Positions 7,900 to 16,125 of a stretch of 64,000 nucleotides of DNA are shown here, piece after piece. Where the stretch lies: positions 62,001 through 126,000 of the forward strand of contig NZ_JBOITN010000032.1 in assembly GCF_050717545.1 (NCBI RefSeq), read 5' to 3'. The first letter of the stretch is position 1. The number at the start of each line of letters is the position of its first letter. The DNA comes from Clostridium_AD sp050717545. Its GTDB lineage: Bacteria > Bacillota > Clostridia > Clostridiales > Clostridiaceae. The translations under genes and the position numbers were made by a program. The notes under the pieces are model-generated. The model ran no database searches. It saw only the letters and a program-made list of their open reading frames with translations, and was not told the origin of the DNA.

Positions 7900-9978
7900 T
7901 TAATTTATAAATTTTGATAATAGTTTACCAATTTTGTACAAAATAGCACTTTTAGAACCGTTAAATAGTTCTTCAACTAACCCTTCATTTTCTACTAAAT
8001 CCTTACTTATTTCAGAGAATATCTCTACTATTCTGTCATCTGGTTCTTCTGGTACTATCATAATTAAAACTGTATTAATTTTTTCTTCATACTTTTCTAC
8101 AGAAACATCTATTATTTTTTTTAACCTTACTACACCTAATTTAATATAATTTCCTGCACTACAATGTAATAAAATTAGGCCTTTGTCATTAATTACTGTG
8201 CTTCCATATTCTTCTCTTTTAAATAATTTACTAAGTATTATTTGATGCATCTTATCGGAATATGATATCTGTTTTGAAACATACTCTATTAACTGATCTT
8301 TGTTTCCAACATCCACATCCTCTTCATAATAGAATTCATCTAGTATTCCATGAATAACTTCCATATAGAAAAGCATATCTTCAACACTTTTCTGATTACT
8401 TTCCACATTTACCTTTTCAGGTGTTTTTGATGTTAAACCTCTATTTTTCTTTTTAGAAATTGTATCTATCAATTTATATATCTTTAATTTATCCTCATCC
8501 TTCATTAGTGGATTGACAACAGCAGTCGGTATAATAAAAGTTTCCAGATTTACTGAGGATATAATTAAGTCTACTCCTTGTTTAATCAAATTTACTTCGT
8601 TGATCGCACCACTTGACATCGTAGCAACTATCTCTATATTATTTATTTTCTGCTTTATTTTTTCAACTAATATTCTTGAGGTTCCAATTCCACTAGTACA
8701 AACTACTACAACCTTAATTATTTGTGTGTTATTTTCTAATTCTAACAATGTTGCAACAATATGAATAGTTATAAGCCCGATCTCTTCGTCATTGACACTT
8801 TTTAGAGTAATCTCTGAAAGAAAATCAACACTACTTTTAACTACATCGAATATTTCTTTATAATCTGACTTAATTAAATCAAGATAATTATTCGTAACCT
8901 TAACTTCCATGCTTTGTCTATCAAGCATAAGTTTCAAATGGATCATCAAACGCACTAAAAAATCATCATCATAATCAAGTCTTATATTTAAATTATTTTG
9001 TAGGTTAGAAATTATTCTATTCGTGATCATTGATAATTCTCTATCATTTGTGATTTGAGTGTTGCTCTCACTTAGTTCTCTAACTCCTGATGTTATAAAA
9101 TGAATCATTATTACGTATTTATCACTATTAGATACTATTACCTTATAAGACTTTTCAACTTCATTTAATAATAATGAAATATACTGATATTGTTGTAATT
9201 TCTTAATATCGTCTATTTTATAGTTTTCTATTACCATTCCTTTTTCTTTTCTTTGAATAATTAAACATAAAAGAATAATAAACTGGAAATAAGACCCATC
9301 AACAATTACTTCTTTTAGATTTCTATCATACTTCTGAACAATGCTAACCATATTAACAACTATATTATAATTAATTAGCTTAGCTAGCTTCACTTTAGTC
9401 ATTAAAGCTAGATTTTCTTTAAAAAATTTAGGTTTCATAAAATCATTGTTCCAGTAATAGTTGTTTTTATTTTCTATATTGCTGAGTAGTAAGTTTACTA
9501 TTGCTTGCCTAATAGATTTTTCTTCACCTTCGACAAACAGTCCATTTCCCATCCCTTTCTTAAGTGTTAGATTATTTTGTTTGAACCAATCTTCCACATC
9601 CTCTAAATCTCTTCTTACGGTTCCAATCGCCACCTTAAGAACTGATGAAAAATAATAGGTCTTAACTGGTTTATCCATGCTCAAAAGCTCACAGATAATT
9701 ATTATCTTACGATCATGTGGAAATAGATAATCACTATCTTCTTCATTTAATGATTCCTTTAGTGTTTTTCTATCAGATTGTGATAAGATTAACCTTATTC
9801 CTATACCTCTTTTTTTCTCCACTCTTATTTTATTTTCTTTAAAATAAGAATCTAGATTTTTAATATACCTAATCACAGTACTTAAGCTTACGTTTAGCTT
9901 TTTAGAAATACATCTATAGGTAATATAATCGGTTCCCTCTATTAAAATTTCTATAATAGAGATGGTTTGCTTATCCAT
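7900..9978 (-). CDS. PRD-containing PTS transcriptional activator, MtlR/BglG family
   Basis: A 692-residue regulator. Order of domains: N-terminal helix-turn-helix (residues 1-60), second winged helix (to ~170), two PRD domains (about 190-400) whose histidines are phosphorylated by HPr/EIIB, an EIIB-Gat-like domain beginning VVVVCTSGIGTSRILVEK with its cysteine, and a C-terminal EIIA-mannitol-like domain (ILLHCSAGNY). This is the full MtlR architecture. It should activate the operon promoter when the substrate depletes the EIIB phosphate. The start is the ATG 9 bases after AAGGAG; the more upstream ATG abuts the ribosome binding site. It lies inside the operon it presumably controls. Confidence 0.9.
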   Translation of the reverse strand: MDKQTISIIEILIEGTDYITYRCISKKLNVSLSTVIRYIKNLDSYFKENKIRVEKKRGIGIRLILSQSDRKTLKESLNEEDSDYLFPHDRKIIIICELLSMDKPVKTYYFSSVLKVAIGTVRRDLEDVEDWFKQNNLTLKKGMGNGLFVEGEEKSIRQAIVNLLLSNIENKNNYYWNNDFMKPKFFKENLALMTKVKLAKLINYNIVVNMVSIVQKYDRNLKEVIVDGSYFQFIILLCLIIQRKEKGMVIENYKIDDIKKLQQYQYISLLLNEVEKSYKVIVSNSDKYVIMIHFITSGVRELSESNTQITNDRELSMITNRIISNLQNNLNIRLDYDDDFLVRLMIHLKLMLDRQSMEVKVTNNYLDLIKSDYKEIFDVVKSSVDFLSEITLKSVNDEEIGLITIHIVATLLELENNTQIIKVVVVCTSGIGTSRILVEKIKQKINNIEIVATMSSGAINEVNLIKQGVDLIISSVNLETFIIPTAVVNPLMKDEDKLKIYKLIDTISKKKNRGLTSKTPEKVNVESNQKSVEDMLFYMEVIHGILDEFYYEEDVDVGNKDQLIEYVSKQISYSDKMHQIILSKLFKREEYGSTVINDKGLILLHCSAGNYIKLGVVRLKKIIDVSVEKYEEKINTVLIMIVPEEPDDRIVEIFSEISKDLVENEGLVEELFNGSKSAILYKIGKLLSKFIN

Positions 9979-10087
9979 AAACCACATCTCCTTAAGCTCA
10001 TATATTTTTAATTCTACGTTAATTAATTATATTATTACCTAACGTAGAACTAATAACAATAGCTAGTAACACCTGATGCCATAATCC

Positions 10088-11509
10088 CTATATTTTGTGT
10101 TCTATTTTAGATAATCTCTCAACTAACTTGTCATACTCTGGCGCAGCTATAAAATTCTTTATAGTAATAAACTCTACGTCTGGAGCAACTTTCTTTGCCC
10201 TATCCAATAAACTTTCATGACAAATAACTATATCTGCGTCAAGTGGTATTTTTTCTATTGCTTTATTAATAACCTTAATATCGAGTCCTACTACATCCAA
10301 CTTCTTTCTAATTAGTGCAGCTCCCATTGCGCTAGATCCCATGCCTGCATCACAAGCAAACACTATTAATTTAACATCCATAACATTTTGCTTAATCTCT
10401 GTAACATCTTGTTTAATATCTGCTTGTTCAACTTTTTTAACGCCTTTTAACTCTTTCATAAGATCTTGTGAAGCTTGAAAATCGACATCTCCTTCAACTT
10501 TATTATCAAGTTTTAGAATGAAAGATGAAACTAAAAAGGTTACTATAGTACCGACGGTTACACCTGCTATAGTTGAGATAAATCCACCTCTAGGTGTCAT
10601 TGCTAAGAAAGAGAATATACTTCCGGGCGATGGAAATGCTACCAAACCTGCACTTAATGTTTTAAAGGTAAATATCCCACTCATTCCACCGAGTATCATA
10701 GGTATTACCATTATTGGTTTCATTAATACATATGGAAAATACATTTCATGGATTCCACCAAAGAAATGAATTATAATTGCCGTTGGCGCAGATTCCTTAC
10801 TTGTACCTTTTCCAAATAACCAAAATGCTAATAATAAACCGAGTCCTGGTCCAGGACTTGATGCTAACATAAAGTATATGGACTTGCCATGAATTAGTGC
10901 GTCCTGTACTCCGATTGGTGCGTATATACCTTGATCAATGGCATTATTTAAAAACAATACCTTTGCAGGCTCATTTATAATTGCAAGTAAAGGTATTAAG
11001 TTAGCGTGTACCATAGCTTCTATGCCAGCCTTAACTACTGCATTTGCACTTAATATCGCTGGTCCAATTGCTAAAAAAGATATAATTGCTAATATCATTC
11101 CAATAATTCCCATAGAAAAATTATTAACTATCATTTCAAAGCCAGCAGGAATCTTTCCGTCAATTGCTTTATCAAACTTTTTAATAACATAGCCGCCTAA
11201 TGGTCCTATAACCATTGCACCCATAAACATTGGAATACTGGAACCTGTAATAACACCCATAGTTGCTATTGCCCCCATTACACCACCACGTTTGCCTCCA
11301 ATTGCTTTACCCCCAGTATAGGCTATTAATAATGGTAGTAAGTAAGTAATCATTGGACTTACCATTTTTGCAATTTCAGCATTTGGAAACCAACCTGTTG
11401 GAATAAAAATAGCTGTAATTAATCCCCAAGCAATAAATGCTCCGATATTGGGAAGTACCATACCAGTTAAAAAACCGCCAAAAGCTTGAATCTTTGCTCT
11501 TTTACTCAT
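10088..11509 (-). CDS. PTS mannitol-type EIICB transporter
   Basis: A 473-residue membrane permease-kinase. The EIIC part (about residues 1-335, 8-10 hydrophobic segments) has the substrate motif GGIHEMYFPY at 251-260. After a charged linker (340-378) the EIIB domain has the phospho-cysteine Cys386 in FACDAGMGSSAMGA. No EIIA is fused; it is encoded at 7445-7879. It imports and phosphorylates a polyol or sugar. It is closest in layout to MtlA/CmtA. The accompanying dehydrogenase and kinase suggest a substrate other than mannitol. First gene of the operon, with a good promoter 30-59 bases upstream. Confidence 0.9.
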   Translation of the reverse strand: MSKRAKIQAFGGFLTGMVLPNIGAFIAWGLITAIFIPTGWFPNAEIAKMVSPMITYLLPLLIAYTGGKAIGGKRGGVMGAIATMGVITGSSIPMFMGAMVIGPLGGYVIKKFDKAIDGKIPAGFEMIVNNFSMGIIGMILAIISFLAIGPAILSANAVVKAGIEAMVHANLIPLLAIINEPAKVLFLNNAIDQGIYAPIGVQDALIHGKSIYFMLASSPGPGLGLLLAFWLFGKGTSKESAPTAIIIHFFGGIHEMYFPYVLMKPIMVIPMILGGMSGIFTFKTLSAGLVAFPSPGSIFSFLAMTPRGGFISTIAGVTVGTIVTFLVSSFILKLDNKVEGDVDFQASQDLMKELKGVKKVEQADIKQDVTEIKQNVMDVKLIVFACDAGMGSSAMGAALIRKKLDVVGLDIKVINKAIEKIPLDADIVICHESLLDRAKKVAPDVEFITIKNFIAAPEYDKLVERLSKIEHKI

Positions 11510-11538
11510 AATAAAAACCCCCTTTTGTGTATAGTTAT

Positions 11539-11568
11539 ATTATACGTTGCAGATGTACTCCTTTACAA
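11539..11568 (-). promoter_or_regulatory. Promoter of the PTS operon
   Basis: On the minus strand TTGTAA (11563-11568) and TATAAT (11539-11544) are separated by 18 bases, upstream of the EIICB gene. Its -10 hexamer is perfect. Confidence 0.65.
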
Positions 11569-11586
11569 TCTAAAGTAACCACTATT

Positions 11587-11609
11587 ATGACATGAACATA
11601 AAGTGTCAT
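11587..11609 (-). promoter_or_regulatory. Candidate activator site for the PRD regulator
   Basis: Dyad ATGACA-N11-TGTCAT located about 20 bases upstream of the -35 hexamer of the PTS operon, where an MtlR-type activator would bind. The assignment is from position and symmetry only. Confidence 0.4.
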
Positions 11610-11618
11610 TATGGTACC

Positions 11619-12044
11619 CCTTAACTTATAAAGCAACATCACACACATTAAATCAATTTATTTAGTGAGCTCTAGAACCAACAGTTCAGTACCTGTACTT
11701 TTGTACTTCATATATATTCCTGATGCAATACTATTTAGTAATGAAGGAGATAGACTTGAAAATTTATTAAAACAATGACATGGGATTGAATATTAATGCG
11801 ATATATAGCTCAACATAATTATTGGTAACACTTGGTAAAAATACGGCTAAAATCCATACAATATAAAATAAAAAACATAGCTCTCCCTCCACAAGAAAAC
11901 TATGTTTTTTATTTTATAATAATAGCATGCAATTTTACGCTAGTTTATCATACTATCTTTATTATGTTCATATTAAGGTAATATTATACTATTATAAAAC
12001 ACCCTATATAAACAATACCTATTGATTTAATGTCTAAAATAAAG
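11619..12044. other. Intergenic region with one long AT-rich hairpin
   Basis: Between the divergent PTS operon and marR. The only clear structure is an inverted repeat at 11863-11918, with arms ATAAAATAAAAAACATAG and its complement around a 19-base loop, which could act as a bidirectional terminator. I see no frame with a ribosome binding site. Confidence 0.4.
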
Positions 12045-12096
12045 TATAGTTAACATATTAATAATTAACTTATTAAATATTAATATGTTAACTATA
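12045..12096 (+). promoter_or_regulatory. Large palindromic operator over the marR start region
   Basis: Two perfect 18-base arms, TATAGTTAACATATTAAT (12045-12062) and its exact complement (12079-12096), flank a 16-base AT-rich core. The right arm runs to within a few bases of the marR ribosome binding site. Each arm carries a GTTAAC palindrome. This is the layout of a MarR autoregulatory operator that would also block the downstream MFS gene. Confidence 0.75.
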
Positions 12097-12108
12097 GGAG
12101 GAAATAAG

Positions 12109-12567
12109 ATGAATGATAGCATAAGAATAATGGAATTGCTTAAAGAAGTTAATTCTTTGATGGACAAAGGACTAAAAAACTACTTTTCAGATTGTGGAAT
12201 AACTGTGACACAACTAGCTGTAGTGAATATTCTAGGAAAGAGGGACATGGTAAAACTTAATGAGTTAAGTGAAGAACTCAAGATAACCCCAACTGCTGTT
12301 TCATTAATTGTTAATCGCCTCGAATCACAAGGGTTACTTGAAAGGGTAAGAAGCAAAGAGGATAAGAGAGTAGTATATGCAAAATTATCAGATAAATTTA
12401 AAGCTACACATTGTAATTTAGATAATAATATAAATGGATTTTTGGCTTTATTACTTGGATCTAAGAATGAAGAAGAAGTACAGAAAATTTTTGATGGTTT
12501 GAAAATATTAAAAGATCTACTGGAATCCAGTGATAAGATCATATCGAATCATATCAAAATGAACTAA
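12109..12567 (+). CDS. MarR-family transcriptional regulator
   Basis: A 152-residue winged-helix protein: QLAVVNILGKRDMVKLNELSEEL, TPTAVSLIVNRLESQGLLER and the wing RVRSKEDKRVVYAKLSDK are the canonical MarR recognition helix and beta-wing. The start is the ATG 7 bases after AGGAGG; an in-frame ATG upstream at 12085 sits within the operator and before the ribosome binding site. It should repress itself and the MFS exporter 200 bases downstream through the palindrome at 12045-12096, released by a small-molecule ligand. The ligand is unknown. Confidence 0.9.
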   Translation: MNDSIRIMELLKEVNSLMDKGLKNYFSDCGITVTQLAVVNILGKRDMVKLNELSEELKITPTAVSLIVNRLESQGLLERVRSKEDKRVVYAKLSDKFKATHCNLDNNINGFLALLLGSKNEEEVQKIFDGLKILKDLLESSDKIISNHIKMN

Positions 12568-12593
12568 CAAAGGGCATAAATATTTCTTATTAA

Positions 12594-12698
12594 TTGTCAT
12601 ATGGATTCCAAAAAGGTGACAATATAGCTACAATAACAAGAGATGAACAACAAAAAATTATAGAAAAATCTATAATTGAGTTCATGAATGACAAATAG
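12594..12698 (+). pseudogene. Possible remnant of a coding frame
   Basis: A stop-bounded frame of 34 codons without a start codon or ribosome binding site, translating GFQKGDNIATITRDEQQKI and ending EFMNDK. Its polar, helical composition looks like a protein C-terminus, so it may be what is left of a deleted gene between marR and the exporter. I cannot name the parent. Confidence 0.15.
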
Positions 12699-12762
12699 GA
12701 TATGAATAAAAAACATCTTAGAATAGAATTGTAATAAAAAAATAAAGATTGGAGTGAAATTT

Positions 12763-14037
12763 ATGAATAATAAAAAATTTACTATAGGTACAATATTTTT
12801 TACTGTATTTTTAGATCTATTAGGGTTAGGTATTATTATTCCAATATTACCTGCTCTTCTACTTGATCCCATAAACGGTATATTACCAGCGGCATATACT
12901 TTCCCAACTAGAACCTTAATATATGGTTTTTTAATAGCCTCATATCCACTAGCGCAGTTCTTTGGTGCACCAATTCTGGGTTCCTTAGCTGATCAAAAGG
13001 GAAGAAAAAAAATATTACTTATATCTCTAATTGGTACAGTTCTTGGTTATGTGATTTTTATAATAGGAATACTTAATTCTAACCTATATCTTCTATTTTT
13101 AGGACGAATTGTTGACGGGTTTACAGGAGGAAATATATCCATAGCACAGTCTGCAATCGCTGATGTCAGCACAAAAGAAACAAAATCCAGAAATTTTGGT
13201 TTAATTGGAATGGCCTTTGGTCTAGGTTTTATTGTTGGACCATATATTGGTGGAAAGCTTTCTGATTCCGCTATAGTTAGTTGGTTCTCTTATTCAACAC
13301 CATTCTATCTTACTATACTACTATCAACTATTAATGTGGCATTAGTATTTTTGAATTTCCCTGAAACTTTAGCCATTAAAAGGGCACTCAAAGTAAATTT
13401 ATTTACAGGCTTTACAAATATAAAAAAAGCTTTTACCTTTAGAAATTTAAGAGTAATGTTTTTAGTAGTTTTTTTAACGACAGTAGGATTTAATTTTTAT
13501 ACACAGTTTTTCCAAGTATTCTTATACGGAAAGTTTAAATTTACTCAATCTCAAGTTGGTGATTTTTTTGCTTATATGGGGATTTGGATAGCTATTTCAC
13601 AAGGCGCAGTTTTAAGACCCCTTTCAAAAAAGTTTAAACCTTCTAAAATACTTAGTTACTCAATAGTTCTACTTTCAATAAGTTTCCCGTTTTTATTAAT
13701 ACCTAATGATCGCGTGTGGTTATATTTAGTAGTTCCATTTATAGCAATATTTCAAGGCCTTAGCCAACCTAATGGAACAGCTATTATTTCTAATTTAGTA
13801 GATAGTGAAAAACAAGGAGAAATACTTGGAATTAACCAATCTATTTCATCTTTAGCTCAGGCATTGCCACCTATCATTGCTGGTTTTGTAACCGCAGTTA
13901 ATATTAATCTTCCAATTTGGTTTGCTGCAGGATCTACATTGCTGGGCTGGATAGTATTTAAAGTTTTCTTTAATACAGAAAAGAAGACTGAGGAGGAACT
14001 TATAGTAGGTAATTTAGTAAGTGCTAAGAAGGAATAG
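12763..14037 (+). CDS. MFS drug/metabolite exporter, TetA-like
   Basis: A 424-residue major facilitator with 12 predicted helices. FLDLLGLGIIIPILP is the typical helix 1 of the TCR/Tet 12-TM drug:proton antiporters. Motif A is GSLADQKGRKKILL after helix 2, and GRIVDGFTGGN lies in helix 4. The start is the ATG 8 bases after GGAG; the in-frame GTG upstream overlaps that site. Its position after marR indicates an efflux function induced by the exported compound. The C-terminal tail is charged. The substrate cannot be told from sequence. Confidence 0.85.
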   Translation: MNNKKFTIGTIFFTVFLDLLGLGIIIPILPALLLDPINGILPAAYTFPTRTLIYGFLIASYPLAQFFGAPILGSLADQKGRKKILLISLIGTVLGYVIFIIGILNSNLYLLFLGRIVDGFTGGNISIAQSAIADVSTKETKSRNFGLIGMAFGLGFIVGPYIGGKLSDSAIVSWFSYSTPFYLTILLSTINVALVFLNFPETLAIKRALKVNLFTGFTNIKKAFTFRNLRVMFLVVFLTTVGFNFYTQFFQVFLYGKFKFTQSQVGDFFAYMGIWIAISQGAVLRPLSKKFKPSKILSYSIVLLSISFPFLLIPNDRVWLYLVVPFIAIFQGLSQPNGTAIISNLVDSEKQGEILGINQSISSLAQALPPIIAGFVTAVNINLPIWFAAGSTLLGWIVFKVFFNTEKKTEEELIVGNLVSAKKE

Positions 14038-14071
14038 TACTTATATTATATCTTAACAGAATAACAAGTAT

Positions 14072-14114
14072 TAAAAATCCCCTCAGATAAAGTTCTGAGG
14101 GGATTTTTGTTTTT
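14072..14114 (+). terminator. Terminator after the MFS exporter
   Basis: Arms AAAAATCCCCTCAG and CTGAGGGGATTTTT with an 8-base loop and a following T-rich tract. Perfect stem. Confidence 0.92.
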
Positions 14115-14129
14115 CCTTCTTAAATGTCG

Positions 14130-14231
14130 TTAAAATTCAATTATATCCATATGAGCATTACTTAATCCTACAAAAATCTTATCTGCATTAAATAATACAT
14201 CCTCGAATAAGCATGCTTTTATTTTATTCAT
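14130..14231 (-). CDS. Doubtful 33-residue ORF
   Basis: An ATG frame of 33 codons (start MNKIKACLFEDVLFNADKIF) downstream of the ABC permease gene on the same strand. It has no good ribosome binding site. Its 3' end overlaps a 13-base match (14124-14136) to the 3' end of the dispersed repeat copy at 47318. I list it only because it is the one frame in this gap. Confidence 0.15.
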   Translation of the reverse strand: MNKIKACLFEDVLFNADKIFVGLSNAHMDIIEF

Positions 14232-14278
14232 ACTACTTAGCCTACATCAATTATTATATTTGAAATATGTAGTATTTT

Positions 14279-15106
14279 TTATTCTTTACTACCTGTGGTA
14301 GCGATACCTTTAATAAAATTCTTTTGAAATATTAAAAATACTAGTATCATAGGTATTGATAGTAACATTGCTCCGGCTAAAACCTGATCCCACAATGAAT
14401 AATGTTGACCATAGAAGGAGTTTAGCCCAACTGGCAATGTGTACATTGATTCTGATGCTGTTAATAAACTTGGCCACAAGAAAGCATTCCAGCTACCTGT
14501 AAACATCAGTATAAATTGTGTGGTTAATGCAGTGGTTGACGTAGGCAATATTATTCTAAAAAAGGTTCCAAATCTTCCTAGTCCATCTATAGCAGCCGCC
14601 TCCTCTAATGACTTAGGTATACTAAGAAAAAATTGTCTCATTAAAAATATACCAAACATACTAGTTAAGAATGGTATTGTAAGGCCTTTGTAGGTATTAA
14701 TCCATCCAAGCTTACTTAAAAGCATGTACATAGGTACCATAATTACTTGCCCAGGTATCATCATCATTCCAAGAATACCTAAAAACAAAGCTTTCTTTCC
14801 TGGAAAATTAATTCTTGCTAGAGCATATCCAGCCATTGAATTAAATATTAGATTTCCAATGGTACAAATTAATCCAACTACAATACTATTAAACATCCAT
14901 CTTGCAAAAGGAAAATTGTTTAATATATATTTATAGTTTTTAAAGGATAATGTACTAAAATCAATAGTAGATTTACCAACCTCTGAAGAGGGCTTAAGTG
15001 AAACTATAAAACTCCATAGGAATGGCCCAATAGTTATTGCAGCATATAATATTAGTATTAAATAAAACAATATTCTAAGTGGTGATATTTTTTTTAATTT
15101 TTCCAT
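14279..15106 (-). CDS. Sugar ABC transporter permease, MalG type
   Basis: A 275-residue inner-membrane permease with six predicted helices. The EAA loop that contacts the ATPase is EEAAAIDGLGRFGTFFRIILP. It is the second of two paired permeases (12 bases after the MalF-type gene) fed by the binding protein at 16126-17370. No ATPase is encoded in this operon; such systems commonly borrow a shared MsiK/UgpC-type ATPase. It is the last gene of the GH65 operon. The substrate is presumably the disaccharide cleaved by the GH65 enzyme. Confidence 0.9.
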   Translation of the reverse strand: MEKLKKISPLRILFYLILILYAAITIGPFLWSFIVSLKPSSEVGKSTIDFSTLSFKNYKYILNNFPFARWMFNSIVVGLICTIGNLIFNSMAGYALARINFPGKKALFLGILGMMMIPGQVIMVPMYMLLSKLGWINTYKGLTIPFLTSMFGIFLMRQFFLSIPKSLEEAAAIDGLGRFGTFFRIILPTSTTALTTQFILMFTGSWNAFLWPSLLTASESMYTLPVGLNSFYGQHYSLWDQVLAGAMLLSIPMILVFLIFQKNFIKGIATTGSKE

Positions 15107-15118
15107 AGCTCTACCTCC

Positions 15119-16072
15119 CTAATTTGCTTCTTCTTTAAATAATCTTTTTTGTATTATTGTCAATGTAAATAATATTGCAAAAATGACAAATGCTATAGCT
15201 GATGCATAACCCATTTCGCCTTCTTTAAATGCTTTATTATATAAATATAAAACCATAGTCATAGTACTGTTTAAGGGTCCACCAACACCCTTAGAAATTA
15301 TGTAAGCTTGGTCAAACATCTGAAGTGTTCCTATAACAGATACTACTAAGTTAAAGAAAATAGTTGGTTTAATTAGTGGTACTGTTATTTTAAAGAACCT
15401 TTTAAGCTTACTAGCTCCATCTATTTCTGCCGCTTCATATAGTTGTTGTGGAATTTCTTGAAGTCCTGATAAAAATATTATCATATACATCCCAACTGAT
15501 GACCATACTGCCATAAGTACTATAGCTGCCAATGCAAATTTAGGCTCCGTAAACCAATTTTTTGGAGCTATCCCAAATATATCAAGAAAATTGTTAAGAA
15601 CTCCATCAACCTTAAATATAAATAGAAATATAAGTGACACCGCAACAGCTGACGTTAGAGTTGGTATATAATAAGCTGCTCTAAAAAAAGCCTTTGCCTT
15701 AATCTTAGAATCCACTACCATTGCAAGTAATAAGGCTATAACTAACTGTAGTGGTACAACACATAAAGAGTAAGTAAAAGTATTTGTTAGTGCTCTTGCA
15801 AATACCTCATCGTGGAATACTCTTATATAATTATCAAAGCCAACACTTTTTGCACCTAAAAAAGATGTTTGATCTAATAGTCCATACTCCTTAAAACTTA
15901 ATATAAACGCCGCTATTAATGGTCCTATAAAGAATATTAATGCAGAAATAGCAAAAGGTGCTACAAATAACCATCCATCTAATTTTTCCCTATTCCTCTT
16001 GGTTATAAATTTCTTTGGAATTTTCTTTTCTTTTGCATCCTTATTTTCGGTGGGTGTTTTTACAGGCATCAT
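15119..16072 (-). CDS. Sugar ABC transporter permease, MalF type
   Basis: A 317-residue permease, six helices after a positively charged cytoplasmic N-terminus of about 35 residues. The EAA motif is YEAAEIDGASKLKRFFKITVPL. Partner of the MalG-type permease. The start codon follows AAAGGAGGG; two ATGs are adjacent and either is possible. Part of the operon with the GH65 phosphorylase, LacI regulator and sugar-binding lipoprotein. Confidence 0.9.
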   Translation of the reverse strand: MMPVKTPTENKDAKEKKIPKKFITKRNREKLDGWLFVAPFAISALIFFIGPLIAAFILSFKEYGLLDQTSFLGAKSVGFDNYIRVFHDEVFARALTNTFTYSLCVVPLQLVIALLLAMVVDSKIKAKAFFRAAYYIPTLTSAVAVSLIFLFIFKVDGVLNNFLDIFGIAPKNWFTEPKFALAAIVLMAVWSSVGMYMIIFLSGLQEIPQQLYEAAEIDGASKLKRFFKITVPLIKPTIFFNLVVSVIGTLQMFDQAYIISKGVGGPLNSTMTMVLYLYNKAFKEGEMGYASAIAFVIFAILFTLTIIQKRLFKEEAN

Positions 16073-16125
16073 ATTTTCCCTCCTTTTAAAATAGGAAGCA
16101 TGAAATCATGCCTCCTATCCTAGTA

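Noticed and set aside
5343..11509. Mannitol operon
   Set aside because: No MtlD-type mannitol-1-phosphate dehydrogenase; the dehydrogenase and kinase point elsewhere, so no mannitol label is given.
12180..12542. 120-residue frame antisense to marR
   Set aside because: Complete overlap with a clear MarR gene and no ribosome binding site.
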